From an uncultured Oscillibacter sp. (GTDB lineage Bacteria > Bacillota > Clostridia > Oscillospirales > Oscillospiraceae): 64,000 bases of DNA. The position numbers were made by a program, and so were the translations under genes. The stretch is taken from positions 82,961 through 146,960 of the forward strand of contig CAJTSM010000006.1 of assembly GCA_910578935.1 (NCBI GenBank), read 5' to 3'. The notes below the pieces were generated by a model. It searched no databases and was not told the origin of the DNA. It saw only the letters and a list, made by a program, of their open reading frames with translations. Of this stretch, positions 44,006-51,955 are shown piece after piece. The number at the start of each line of letters is the position of its first letter. The stretch's first letter is position 1.

Positions 44006-44044
44006 ATTATAAATAGAGGGCGGCCCGGAAGATGAATATTCATC
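44006..44044 (-). promoter_or_regulatory. Possible thrR-hom promoter and operator
   Basis: Minus strand TATAAT (44006-44011) with a poor -35 (CATCTT, 44029-44034) at 17 bases. The perfect palindrome GATGAATATTCATC (44031-44044) overlaps the -35. It resembles half of an ARG box (TGAAT...ATTCA without the middle four bases). Confidence 0.5.
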
Positions 44045-44167
44045 TAAATATACATTTACCTTGTTGGTTATGTCTAAAAAATGCACAAACACCCGATTGC
44101 GGCCCAAGGAGTTTCCGTAATTCTGGAGAAATACGCCAAATAAATATGCACAAGTTCTGAAAAAGTA

Positions 44168-44196
44168 TTGACAGATTTGTCTGTCCGTGCTAAGGT
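44168..44196 (+). promoter_or_regulatory. Promoter of the amino-acid ABC transporter
   Basis: -35 TTGACA (44168-44173), 17-base spacer, -10 TAAGGT (44191-44196). Confidence 0.7.
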
Positions 44197-44291
44197 AGCC
44201 ACAGTTCAAGGGGGGAGACGCCTCCCGGAACATTTGAAACGGTGCCCGGTCCGCCGGGCAAAGACTTTTGGATGAAAAGGATGATGGTATC

Positions 44292-45155
44292 ATGAAGAAA
44301 TTTATGACTCTGCTTTTGGCCCTGGCCATGGTGCTGAGCCTGGCCGCCTGCGGCGGCGGAGACAAGCCCGCCGGCAATGCCGGGTCCGGCGCCCCCGCCG
44401 ATTCCCAGCCCGCCTCCCCCGACACCCCCGCCGATGTGGACGCCGGCGCCGCGGTCTTCTCCACTGTGGAGGAGGGCAAGCTCCACATGTCCACCAACGC
44501 GGCCTTCCCTCCCTATGAGATGACCACCGACGCCGGCGGTTTCGAGGGCATCGATGTGGAAGTGGCCGGGGCCATCGCCGAGAAGCTGGGCCTGGAGCTG
44601 GTGGTGGACGACATGGGCTTCGACGCGGCCCTGACCGCCGTCCAGACCGGACAGAGCGACATCGCCATGGCGGGCATCACCGTCAGCGAGGAACGCCAGC
44701 AGGTCATGGATTTCTCCGACACCTACGCCACCGGCGTCCAGGTAGTCATCGTCAAGGAGGACGGCCCCGTCCAGTCCCTGGACGACCTCAGCAATGTGGA
44801 AATGATCGGCTGCCAGAAGGCCACCACCGGCTATATCTACTGTTCCGACACCCCGGAAAACGGCGGCTACGGAGAGGACCATGTGACGGCCTTTGACACC
44901 GGCGCCCTGGCCGTCATGGCCCTGGTGAACGGACAGGTGGACGCGGTGGTCATCGACAACGAGCCCGCCAAGAGCTTTGTGGCCGAAAACGAGGGATTGA
45001 AGATCCTGGACACCGAGTTCGCCGTGGAGGACTACGCCATCGGCCTGGCTAAGGGGAACACCGCCCTGCTGGACGCCGTCAACGCCGCTATGGCGGAGCT
45101 GAAGGCCGACGGGACCTTCCAGGCCATCGTAGACAAGTATATCACCGCTGCGTAA
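44292..45155 (+). CDS. Amino-acid ABC transporter substrate-binding lipoprotein
   Basis: A 287-residue SBP_bac_3 protein. Signal with lipobox LSLAAC (Cys about 19), then a Ser/Pro/Ala/Asp-rich linker. The binding domain has LHMSTNAAFPPYEM, GIDVEVAGAIAEKLGLELVV, and GQSDIAMAGITVSEERQQVM, as in polar amino-acid binders. A hairpin after the gene could raise its transcript level over the permease and ATPase. The specific ligand is not predictable. Confidence 0.9.
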   Translation: MKKFMTLLLALAMVLSLAACGGGDKPAGNAGSGAPADSQPASPDTPADVDAGAAVFSTVEEGKLHMSTNAAFPPYEMTTDAGGFEGIDVEVAGAIAEKLGLELVVDDMGFDAALTAVQTGQSDIAMAGITVSEERQQVMDFSDTYATGVQVVIVKEDGPVQSLDDLSNVEMIGCQKATTGYIYCSDTPENGGYGEDHVTAFDTGALAVMALVNGQVDAVVIDNEPAKSFVAENEGLKILDTEFAVEDYAIGLAKGNTALLDAVNAAMAELKADGTFQAIVDKYITAA

Positions 45156-45164
45156 GCGTATCCC

Positions 45165-45194
45165 AAAAGGGCGGTCCCAGAAGACCGCCCTTTT
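45165..45194 (+). terminator. Hairpin between binding protein and permease
   Basis: AAAAGGGCGGTC / GACCGCCCTTTT stem with a six-base loop. Probably a partial terminator that lowers expression of the downstream permease and ATPase. Confidence 0.75.
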
Positions 45195-45236
45195 CCAGTT
45201 TCCCCTACTGTGTGAAATAGAGAAAGGAGGCCCCCC

Positions 45237-45968
45237 ATGTTCCAATCGCTCATTGACTGGCTGGACCGCATCGGGCCCCGGCTGCAAAGGGCTTTCATTG
45301 AGGGCGACCGCTGGAAGCTCTACCTCCAGGGCCTGGGCACCACCATGGAGCTGACGGTGATCGCCCTGATCTTCGGCGTTCTGCTGGGCCTGGTGGTGGC
45401 CGTGATTCGCTCCGCCCACGACCAGCAGCGCGTCGGCCGGCGGAACTTCGTGCTGAGCATTTTGAACGTCCTCTGCCAGATCTACACCACCGTCATCCGG
45501 GGCACGCCCATGCTGGTGCAGCTCTTTATCTGGACCTTCGTCATCTTCCCCACCCAGCGGAACAAAGTTTTGGTTGCTTTCATCGGCCTTGGGGTCAACT
45601 CCGGGGCGTATGTGGCCGAGATCATCCGGGGCGGCCTCATGAGCGTGGACGCGGGCCAGTCCGAGGCGGGCCGGTCCCTGGGCCTGGGGTACTTCGACAC
45701 CATGCGCTTCATCGTCATCCCCCAGGCGTTCAAGAACATCCTGCCGTCTCTTGGAAACGAGTTTATCACCCTGTTTAAGGACACCTCCCTGGCCCAGGCC
45801 ATCGGCGGGGCGGAGATGCTCTACTACGCCAGTACCATCGGCGGCCGGACCTTCGACTACATGCCGCCCCTGCTGGGCATCGCCGCCATGTACTTAGCCG
45901 TTGTGATTGTCTTCACCTGGCTCCAGGGGAGGCTGGAAAGGAGGCTGCGGGAAAGTGATCGACGTTAA
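45237..45968 (+). CDS. Amino-acid ABC transporter permease
   Basis: A 243-residue HisM/GlnP-type permease. Segments GTTMELTVIALIFGVLLGLV, IGLGVNSGAYVAEIIRGGL (the EAA loop, with G at the expected position) and MPPLLGIAAMYLAVVIVFTW are visible. AGAAAGGAGG with six-base spacing precedes the ATG. It overlaps the ATPase gene by 14 bases. Confidence 0.92.
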   Translation: MFQSLIDWLDRIGPRLQRAFIEGDRWKLYLQGLGTTMELTVIALIFGVLLGLVVAVIRSAHDQQRVGRRNFVLSILNVLCQIYTTVIRGTPMLVQLFIWTFVIFPTQRNKVLVAFIGLGVNSGAYVAEIIRGGLMSVDAGQSEAGRSLGLGYFDTMRFIVIPQAFKNILPSLGNEFITLFKDTSLAQAIGGAEMLYYASTIGGRTFDYMPPLLGIAAMYLAVVIVFTWLQGRLERRLRESDRR

Positions 45969-46677
45969 GAACCTCTCCAAGTCCTTCGGGGACCACCTGG
46001 TGCTGGACGACATCTCCCAGCACATCTATCCCGGGGAAAAGGTGGTGGTCATCGGGCCTTCCGGCTCCGGCAAGTCCACCTTCCTGCGGTGCCTGAATCT
46101 GCTGGAAACCCCCAGCGCGGGAACCATCTCCTTTCAGGGCACCGTCATCACGGACCCCAAGGTGAAGATCGACCAGGTGCGCCAGCACATGGGCATGGTT
46201 TTCCAGCACTTCAACCTGTTCCCCAACATGACCATCCGGAAGAACATCACCCTGGCCCCGGTGCGGACGGGCCTGATGAAGCAGGAGGAGGCCGACGCCC
46301 AGGCGGACGCCCTGCTGGAGCGGGTGGGTCTGACGGATAAGGCGGATGCCTATCCCAGCCAGCTCTCCGGCGGGCAGAAGCAGCGGGTGGCCATCGCCCG
46401 CACGCTGGCCACCAGCCCCAAGGTGCTGCTGTGCGACGAGGCCACCAGCGCCCTGGACCCCGAGATGGTGGGCGAGGTGCTGGACGTCATGAAGGAGCTG
46501 GCCCGGGACGGCATGACCATGGTGGTGGTGACCCACGAGATGGGCTTTGCCCGGGAGGTGGGCAGCCGGGTGCTGTTCATGGCCGACGGGAAGGTTCTGG
46601 AGGAGGGCGCCCCCGCCGAAATCTTCGAGCGGCCCAAGCACGCCAGGCTCCAGGATTTCCTCAGCAAGGTACTGTAA
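45955..46677 (+). CDS. Amino-acid ABC transporter ATP-binding protein
   Basis: A 240-residue GlnQ/HisP-type ATPase. Walker A VIGPSGSGKSTFLRC, Q-loop, ABC signature LSGGQKQRVAIARTLA, Walker B VLLCDEATSALDPEMVG, and H-loop VVVTHEMG. Start is GTG at 45955 with AAAGGAGG ten bases upstream, inside the permease gene. Completes the uptake operon begun at 44292. Confidence 0.93.
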   Translation: MIDVKNLSKSFGDHLVLDDISQHIYPGEKVVVIGPSGSGKSTFLRCLNLLETPSAGTISFQGTVITDPKVKIDQVRQHMGMVFQHFNLFPNMTIRKNITLAPVRTGLMKQEEADAQADALLERVGLTDKADAYPSQLSGGQKQRVAIARTLATSPKVLLCDEATSALDPEMVGEVLDVMKELARDGMTMVVVTHEMGFAREVGSRVLFMADGKVLEEGAPAEIFERPKHARLQDFLSKVL

Positions 46678-46690
46678 TGCTGTAATAGTA

Positions 46691-46728
46691 AAGCCCTCCG
46701 GCGGTCCGCCGGAGGGCTTGCCTTTTAT
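46691..46728 (+). terminator. Terminator of the ABC transporter operon
   Basis: AAGCCCTCCGGC / GCCGGAGGGCTT stem followed by GCCTTTTATTT, between convergent genes. Confidence 0.85.
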
Positions 46729-47357
46729 TTCGTTCCGAAAATCCGGTCCCCCGCGTCTCCCAGGCCGGGGACAATGTAGCCGTTTTCGTTCAGCCGCTCG
46801 TCCACCGCGCCGCAGTAGATGTCCACATCCGGATGGCTCTTCTGAATGCGGGCGATGCCTTCCGGTGCGGCCAGGAGGACCATCAGCTTAATCGTGGTGC
46901 AGCCATATTCTTTCATGAAGCCGATGGCCGCTTCGGCGCTGCCGCCGGTGGCCAGCATGGGGTCCACGATCAGGACCTCCCGCTCCGCCACGTCCTTGGG
47001 CATCTTACAGAAGTATTTCACCGGTTCCAGAGTTACCTCGTTCCGGTAGAGGCCGATGTGGCCCACCCGGGCGGAGGGCACCATCCGCAGCACGCCGTCC
47101 ACCAGGCCCAGCCCCGCCCGGAGGATGGGCACCACGGCGAACTTCTTCCCCTTGAGCATGGGGGCGGTGGTTTTGCAGATAGGGGTTTCCACCTCACAGG
47201 TGGTCAGGGGCAGGTCCCGGGTAGCCTCATAGGTGATGAGCATGCCGATCTCGGAAACCAGCTCCCGGAAGTCCTTGACGCTGGTGTTCTTGTCCCGGAG
47301 GATGGTCAGCTTGTGGGCCACCAGGGGATGGTCCATGACATGTACTTTTCCGCTCAT
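46725..47357 (-). CDS. upp: Uracil phosphoribosyltransferase
   Basis: A 210-residue UPRTase salvaging uracil to UMP. MSGKVHVMDHPLVAHKLTIL at the N-terminus, PRPP loop VLIVDPMLATGGSAEAAIGF, and VDERLNENGYIVPGLGDAGD at the C-terminus are all as in Firmicutes enzymes. GGAGCGTTTTT precedes the ATG. Confidence 0.97.
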   Translation of the reverse strand: MSGKVHVMDHPLVAHKLTILRDKNTSVKDFRELVSEIGMLITYEATRDLPLTTCEVETPICKTTAPMLKGKKFAVVPILRAGLGLVDGVLRMVPSARVGHIGLYRNEVTLEPVKYFCKMPKDVAEREVLIVDPMLATGGSAEAAIGFMKEYGCTTIKLMVLLAAPEGIARIQKSHPDVDIYCGAVDERLNENGYIVPGLGDAGDRIFGTK

Positions 47358-47400
47358 AAAAACGCTCCTTCTATATTGAAATTTCCGTAGTCAAGCATCT

Positions 47401-48102
47401 TCAGCCGCTCTGGTTTTCCCGCCGGAGCCTTTCCGCCTGGGGAGGGCGGAGATACACGGGGGCCAGGTCCTGGGCGGAAACCAGCCCCCCTGACCGGGCG
47501 ATTTCCTCCGCTTCCAGGGCAACGCTCACGGCGCTCTCCTTCACTAGATGAGGCGGGGCCAGGCGGCAGGGCACTCCCGCCGCCATCAAAAAGTTATAGG
47601 TCATCTGCCCTCCGTCCCCCAGGACTGCCTTGGGCCTGGGGTCGTTCCGCAGTTCCTCCGCCAAATCCGCGAGCGCAATAGCACGGTCCGGCGTCAGGCG
47701 GGTGAGGATTCCGTCCTTCGCATAAAAAAGAGCGTTGTAAATCTGCTGCCGCCGGGCGTCCATGGCGCAGACCACCAGCCCGTCCACAAAAGAGATGTTC
47801 CGGGCCAGGGCCGCCAGGGTGGACACCGCCGCACAGGGCCTGTCCGCCGCCCAGGCCAATCCCTTGGCGGCGGAAACGCCGATACGAACCCCGGTAAAGG
47901 ACCCTGGTCCCGCGGAGACGGCAATGACGTCCAGGTCCGCCGCAGTCAGACCTGTATTTTTGAACAGGAGTTCCACTAGAGGCATCAGGGTCCGGCTGTG
48001 AGTCAGCCCCGTGTCCTGACAGGCGGCGGCCAGCACCTTCCCATCCTCCGTGAGGGCGGCGGAGACGGCTTTGGCGGCGGTTTCCAGGGCAAGGATTTTC
48101 AT
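47401..48102 (-). CDS. tsaB: tRNA t6A biosynthesis protein TsaB
   Basis: A 233-residue ASKHA-fold partner in the TsaBDE complex that makes N6-threonylcarbamoyl-adenosine in tRNA. ILALETAAKAVSAALTEDGK and SAGPGSFTGVRIGVSAAKGL are the signatures. Its start overlaps the tsaE stop by four bases, so the two are coupled. The tsaD gene is not in this window. Confidence 0.93.
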   Translation of the reverse strand: MKILALETAAKAVSAALTEDGKVLAAACQDTGLTHSRTLMPLVELLFKNTGLTAADLDVIAVSAGPGSFTGVRIGVSAAKGLAWAADRPCAAVSTLAALARNISFVDGLVVCAMDARRQQIYNALFYAKDGILTRLTPDRAIALADLAEELRNDPRPKAVLGDGGQMTYNFLMAAGVPCRLAPPHLVKESAVSVALEAEEIARSGGLVSAQDLAPVYLRPPQAERLRRENQSG

Positions 48103-48530
48103 ACCGGTTTCACTCCTTCCACGGTGATGGCCCGCCAGTTCTCATGTTCGGGACAGCGGGCAAAGGAGACGGTAACCGCGTTTTCCGGCAGGGCTTCCTC
48201 CACCCGCTCGCTCCACTCCACGGCGCAGACGCCGCCCCGGTCCAGATAGTCCTCCCAGCCAATGTCAAAGAGGTCCCCGGCATCTTCCAGGCGGTACATA
48301 TCAAAATGAAACAAAGGCAGGCCGGTTCCTGCGTACTCGTTGACGATCGTAAAAGTGGGGCTGGTCACCCGGCCCTCATAGCCCAGTCCCCGGGCCAGTC
48401 CCCGGGTAAAGGCGGTCTTTCCCATCCCGAGGCTTCCCCGGTAGGCAACCACGGCTCCGGGAGCCAGGGCGGCGGCCAGGCGGCGGCCAAAAGCTTCCGT
48501 TTCCGCTTCGCTGTGGGAAATGTAATCCAT
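48099..48530 (-). CDS. tsaE: tRNA t6A biosynthesis ATPase TsaE
   Basis: A 143-residue P-loop protein, YjeE. Walker A in AYRGSLGMGKTAFTRGLARG, then SPTFTIVNEYAG and FHFDMYRLEDAGDLFDIGW. It drives turnover of the TsaB-TsaD complex. RBS AGGAGG lies before the ATG; its promoter is at 48563-48591. Confidence 0.94.
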   Translation of the reverse strand: MDYISHSEAETEAFGRRLAAALAPGAVVAYRGSLGMGKTAFTRGLARGLGYEGRVTSPTFTIVNEYAGTGLPLFHFDMYRLEDAGDLFDIGWEDYLDRGGVCAVEWSERVEEALPENAVTVSFARCPEHENWRAITVEGVKPV

Positions 48531-48562
48531 GGAGGGACCTCCTGTTTCTTAGAAATCAATTC

Positions 48563-48591
48563 AGTATATCATAAATTGAATAAAGTGTAAA
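48563..48591 (-). promoter_or_regulatory. tsaE-tsaB promoter
   Basis: Minus strand -35 TTTACA (48586-48591), 17-base spacer, -10 TATACT (48563-48568), with TG upstream of the -10. Confidence 0.78.
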
Positions 48592-48607
48592 AAGAAATTT
48601 TCCGGCG

Positions 48608-48636
48608 TTTACAGGTTTTTTTATTTGTGGTACAAT
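48608..48636 (+). promoter_or_regulatory. rodA promoter
   Basis: -35 TTTACA (48608-48613), 17-base spacer, -10 TACAAT (48631-48636), back to back with the tsaE promoter. Confidence 0.78.
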
Positions 48637-48676
48637 ACCTTGTCTTAGAATAAGCCCGGACCCTAAGGAGCGTATT

Positions 48677-49864
48677 ATGCTGAACCGACTCAAAGATACT
48701 CTTGCGGACTTCATCCAGCAGGCCGACTTGGTGCTGCTGGGCCTCTGCTGCGCCGCCACGCTGTACGGAATCGCGCTGGTCTTCAGCGCCACCCGGTACA
48801 TGGCTCCCGCCACGGGCATGCGGCGGATGATTATCCAGTGCGCCGCCCTGGGCCTGGGCGTCTGCGTTTACATCTTTTTCTCCATGCTGGATCTGGAGTC
48901 CATCACCCGGAAGTGGAAGTGGATTCTGGCTTTTAACATCGTCTTCATCCTCCTGCTGCGGACGCCCCTGGGCGTGGCGGGCAATACCGGCAACCGGGCT
49001 TGGCTGAAGTTTCCCGGCATCCCCTTTCAGATCGGCCCCGCGGAGGTGGTGAAGATCACCTTCGTCCTGCTGCTTGCCAAGCAGATCGAATGGCTCTGGG
49101 AGGAAAAGGAGGATTTGAAATCTTTTCCCTCCGCCGCTTTTGTCGCCGCCCACACCTTCGGCCTGTGCGGGCTGTATTTTCTGGTTTCCCACGATATGGG
49201 AAATGGACTGGTCTTTGTGTTCATCTTCCTCTGCATGGCCTTTGTGGCGGGCTTTGCCTTGCGGTGGTTTGTGCTGCTGTTCGCCGGAGCCGGGAGCGTC
49301 ATTGCCGCCGTACTGCTGCTGGATCTGGTGCCGGAAAATATGACGTACATGCTGAAGCGTTTCATTGTCCTTTTCGATCACAGTTTTGATCCCCAGGGAG
49401 TGGGCTGGCAGCAGACCCGGAGCCTGCTGGCCATCGGCTCCGGAGGAATTTACGGAAAGGGGTACCTGGGCGGCAATCTGACCCAGAGCAGCAGCTGGTC
49501 TCTCCCGGCGAAGCAGACGGATCTGATTTTCGCCGTGACGGGGGAGGAGCTGGGGTTTTTCGGCTGCATAGCCATTATGCTGTTTCTACTGGCAATCATT
49601 CTCCGCATCCTGCTGGTGGCCCGGAAGGCCCGTACCCCGTTTTACCGTTATGTCTGCGTGGGCATGGCCTCTATTCTGATTTTCCAGACCGTTATCAACA
49701 TCGGTATGTGTCTGTTCGTGATGCCCACGATTGGGATCACACTGCCCTTTTTCAGCTATGGCGGGTCCTCCATCGTCACACTGTACATGGCCATGGGAGT
49801 GGTGTCGGGTATTAAAAAGCGCTCCCCGGAGATGCGCCGGGTGGCAAGATCGCCATTGCGGTGA
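48677..49864 (+). CDS. rodA: FtsW/RodA/SpoVE-family glycosyltransferase
   Basis: A 395-residue SEDS protein with about ten membrane segments; polymerises peptidoglycan from lipid II. Characteristic blocks: NRAWLKFPGIPFQIGPAEVV, SGGIYGKGYLGGNLTQSSSW (conserved Gly-rich loop), QTDLIFAVTGEELGFFGC, and IGITLPFFSYGGSSIVTLYM. GGAG before the ATG. Whether it serves elongation, division or sporulation cannot be read from sequence; no mreBCD or ftsZ genes are nearby. Confidence 0.88.
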   Translation: MLNRLKDTLADFIQQADLVLLGLCCAATLYGIALVFSATRYMAPATGMRRMIIQCAALGLGVCVYIFFSMLDLESITRKWKWILAFNIVFILLLRTPLGVAGNTGNRAWLKFPGIPFQIGPAEVVKITFVLLLAKQIEWLWEEKEDLKSFPSAAFVAAHTFGLCGLYFLVSHDMGNGLVFVFIFLCMAFVAGFALRWFVLLFAGAGSVIAAVLLLDLVPENMTYMLKRFIVLFDHSFDPQGVGWQQTRSLLAIGSGGIYGKGYLGGNLTQSSSWSLPAKQTDLIFAVTGEELGFFGCIAIMLFLLAIILRILLVARKARTPFYRYVCVGMASILIFQTVINIGMCLFVMPTIGITLPFFSYGGSSIVTLYMAMGVVSGIKKRSPEMRRVARSPLR

Positions 49865-49879
49865 GAGGGGAGTGCGAAT

Positions 49880-50049
49880 ATGGACGGCAATAGACAGACG
49901 GTTGTGAGAAAAACGGTCAAAACCGGCGTTACCTTCGGCAGTGCCCCGGCCATGGTCATCCGTTACACCAACTGCACTCTGTGGGCTGGGCCGTCTTCCA
50001 CGGGCTGCTGAGCTGGGCTTACGCACTTTATTTTGTGCTGAGATATTGA
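49880..50049 (+). pseudogene. Small membrane protein gene with a one-base frameshift
   Basis: The ATG at 49880 opens MDGNRQTVVRKTVKTGVTFG, SAPAMVIRYTN, then a shift. Reading on in the next frame gives HSVGWAVFHGLLSWAYALYF then VLRY and a stop at 50049. With one extra G near 49968 (TGGCAC rather than TGCAC) the two parts join as TNWHSVGWAVFHGLL, a pattern I recall for small Oscillospiraceae membrane proteins. So this is a frameshifted gene or a sequencing error. It lies 15 bases after rodA. Confidence 0.65.
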
Positions 50050-50056
50050 CGCCATG

Positions 50057-50088
50057 CCGCCGCCCCGGAAAAGGGGGCGGCGGTTTTT
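50057..50088 (+). terminator. Terminator after the rodA unit
   Basis: CCGCCGCCCC / GGGGGCGGCGG stem followed by TTTTT, directly next to the left attachment repeat. Confidence 0.85.
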
Positions 50089-50089
50089 C

Positions 50090-50111
50090 GCATAATTTCA
50101 AAGAATGGGAA
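50090..50111 (+). repeat. Left attachment site (attL)
   Basis: A 22-base sequence, beginning GCATAATTTC and ending AATGGGAA, repeated exactly and in the same orientation at 61497-61518. It follows the terminator of the rodA unit and borders the integrase gene. This is the core of a tyrosine-integrase attachment site. Confidence 0.85.
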
Positions 50112-50176
50112 GCAACCCCGCCAGAACCAAGCAGTAGCAAGGCTTTGGCGGGGTTTTCTTTTGCTTTCAAGGGCTG

Positions 50177-50199
50177 TTTTCCCTTGTTTTTTCCCTTTA
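50177..50199 (+). repeat. Arm-type direct repeat near attL
   Basis: A pyrimidine tract TTTTCCCTTGTTTTTTCC continuing to CTTTA; one mismatch from 61366-61388 in the same orientation. It overlaps the integrase stop codon. Likely a weak integrase arm site (inference). Confidence 0.55.
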
Positions 50200-51366
50200 C
50201 AGATTCAAGACATCCTTTGCGAAGGCCTCCATGCGGGCCGCGCTGTCTTGGCACATGGCTTCTGTAAAGTGGGCGTATCGGTCCAGGGTGAAGGCGGCGG
50301 TGGCGTGCCCGAGATTGCCCTGTACCGTCTTGATATCATCCCCGGCCCGGATAGCGTTTACAGCGTATGTATGGCGGGTATCGTGGAACCTGACGCACTC
50401 CAGACCGGCGGCGGCGGCAATCCGCCGGAATTGGTATTCCACGGTCCGCTGAGACATGGGAGCCCCGATTTCGTTGGTGAACACCAACCCGTGAGGGTTG
50501 TCCCAGGCGGGGCCGACATGGAGCTGCATTTCCGCTTGCCGGCGCTTTTGCGCCTGGAGGGCCCGGATTACCAGCGGGGCGGCGGTGATGGTCCGGCCTT
50601 TGCCGCTTTTGGGGGTGGCGAACAGGCCTGGGCCCCGCTGCTCTGGCCTGGGGAGCTGCTTGTTGATGCTGATGATCCCTCGCTCCATGTCCACACAGTC
50701 CCAGGTGAGGCCCAAGAGCTCACTTTGCCGCATTCCGGTAAACAGCGCGGCCTGGACAAGATATTCCAGAGGGGTCCCCTTCGCGGCCTCCAAGAGGGCG
50801 GACACCTGCTTGTCGTCCAGCGGGTGTATCTCCTTCCGAGCCAGCCGGGGAAGCGAGCAGCGCTTGGCGGGGTTTTGGGAGAGATAGCCCAGGTCCACGG
50901 CCTTCTCCATAGCCCGGTGCAGAACTTGGTACACCAGCCGGACGGAACCGGGGGCCAGTTCCAGGCCGTTGATGAACTCCTGGACGATATGCGGGTGCAG
51001 GGCTTCCAGCTTCACGGAACCTAGGGCGGGAAGGATATGGGTGTTGACGGCTGTCTTATATGTGCGGACTGTGCAGGGTTTCAGCCCGCCCAGGTAATCA
51101 GACGTCCACACGTCCAGCCATAGCCGTACCGTCAGGCGCTGCGGGGCCGTGTAAGTGCCCTGGTTGACCTCCACGGCGGCGGCTTGCAGCTTCTCCCGGA
51201 CCTCCTTCTGCGTCTTGCCGGTGAAAGAGCGCTGGACCTGCTTTCCCGTGCCGGGGTCCCGGCCTGTGGTGATCCTGGCTTCCCAATATGTGTATTCCCT
51301 GCCGTTGCGGGTGACGGTTTTCTTCCGGATCGTCCCGCCGCCCTTTGCGTTTTTCCTTCCAGCCAT
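50197..51366 (-). CDS. Tyrosine-type integrase
   Basis: A 389-residue phage integrase. The N-terminal AP2-like and SAM-like DNA-binding parts precede the catalytic domain, where Arg (TGMRQSELLGL, about 223), His-x-x-Arg (HDTRHTYA, about 338-341), His (GNLGHAT, about 364) and Tyr (TLDRYAH, about 374) are all present, so it should be active. Start at 51366 follows AAAGGAGAAAACATC. Reads toward attL, as is typical. Confidence 0.95.
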   Translation of the reverse strand: MAGRKNAKGGGTIRKKTVTRNGREYTYWEARITTGRDPGTGKQVQRSFTGKTQKEVREKLQAAAVEVNQGTYTAPQRLTVRLWLDVWTSDYLGGLKPCTVRTYKTAVNTHILPALGSVKLEALHPHIVQEFINGLELAPGSVRLVYQVLHRAMEKAVDLGYLSQNPAKRCSLPRLARKEIHPLDDKQVSALLEAAKGTPLEYLVQAALFTGMRQSELLGLTWDCVDMERGIISINKQLPRPEQRGPGLFATPKSGKGRTITAAPLVIRALQAQKRRQAEMQLHVGPAWDNPHGLVFTNEIGAPMSQRTVEYQFRRIAAAAGLECVRFHDTRHTYAVNAIRAGDDIKTVQGNLGHATAAFTLDRYAHFTEAMCQDSAARMEAFAKDVLNL

Positions 51367-51539
51367 GATGTTTTCTCCTTTCCGATTTGACACCACGGCC
51401 CCGATATGATATCATAAAAGGGCGCAAGGATGCCTTGTTTCGTCGACGTGGTATGTTTGTGCATCTATGACCGTCCCGGTGTTTGCAGCGCCGGGGCGGT
51501 TCTTTTATGCCCTGGGCCTCCGGCCTGGGGCTTTTTCAT

Positions 51540-51737
51540 CTACCTGAACCTGTGCGTCAGGCCGCTTTGCTTCATGATGGCGTTGGCGGTGTGGCGGGAT
51601 TTGATCTTCCCGTCTACGGTGAAGTGGCGCCCGGTGATGGGGCTGAACCAGATGTCATGGTCCCCTTTGCCATGCCGGACGAAAGAACACCCATTCCGGG
51701 CCAGTTCGTCCCGGACCAGCTTCTCATACTCCGCCAT
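51540..51737 (-). CDS. hicA: HicA-type toxin
   Basis: A 65-residue mRNA interferase with the HicA fold: MAEYEKLVRDELARNGCSFV, RHGKGDHDIWFSP (the catalytic His), RHFTVDGKIKSRHTANAIMK. The start shares one base with the antitoxin stop (TAATG), the usual HicBA translational coupling, except that the antitoxin-like gene comes first. It probably stabilises the element. Confidence 0.88.
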   Translation of the reverse strand: MAEYEKLVRDELARNGCSFVRHGKGDHDIWFSPITGRHFTVDGKIKSRHTANAIMKQSGLTHRFR

Positions 51738-51955
51738 TACATTGCCAGCCTCTCGCACCACTCGGACACAATGCGGAGCTGGAGGGGAGCGGGGGCCTTG
51801 CCGTTCAGCTCCAGCAGCTCAGGCACCGTGAAGCGGACCCGCTCCACAAGGGCGTCAAAGGAGCCCGATTCCAGCACCAGCCCGGGCACGTCGTCGCTTT
51901 CGGCGATCCAGACGCGGGCCTCCGGGTCCCAGGTGAATTTTACTGATAGTTCCAT
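51737..51955 (-). CDS. hicB: HicB-like antitoxin (DUF1902)
   Basis: A 72-residue protein with the DUF1902 fold (MELSVKFTWDPEARVWIAES, DDVPGLVLESGSFDALVERV) that takes the HicB role in many HicAB pairs. ATG at 51955 follows AGGAGGCAGCT. It lacks the ribbon-helix-helix DNA-binding tail of longer HicB proteins, so autoregulation by this protein is doubtful. Confidence 0.85.
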   Translation of the reverse strand: MELSVKFTWDPEARVWIAESDDVPGLVLESGSFDALVERVRFTVPELLELNGKAPAPLQLRIVSEWCERLAM

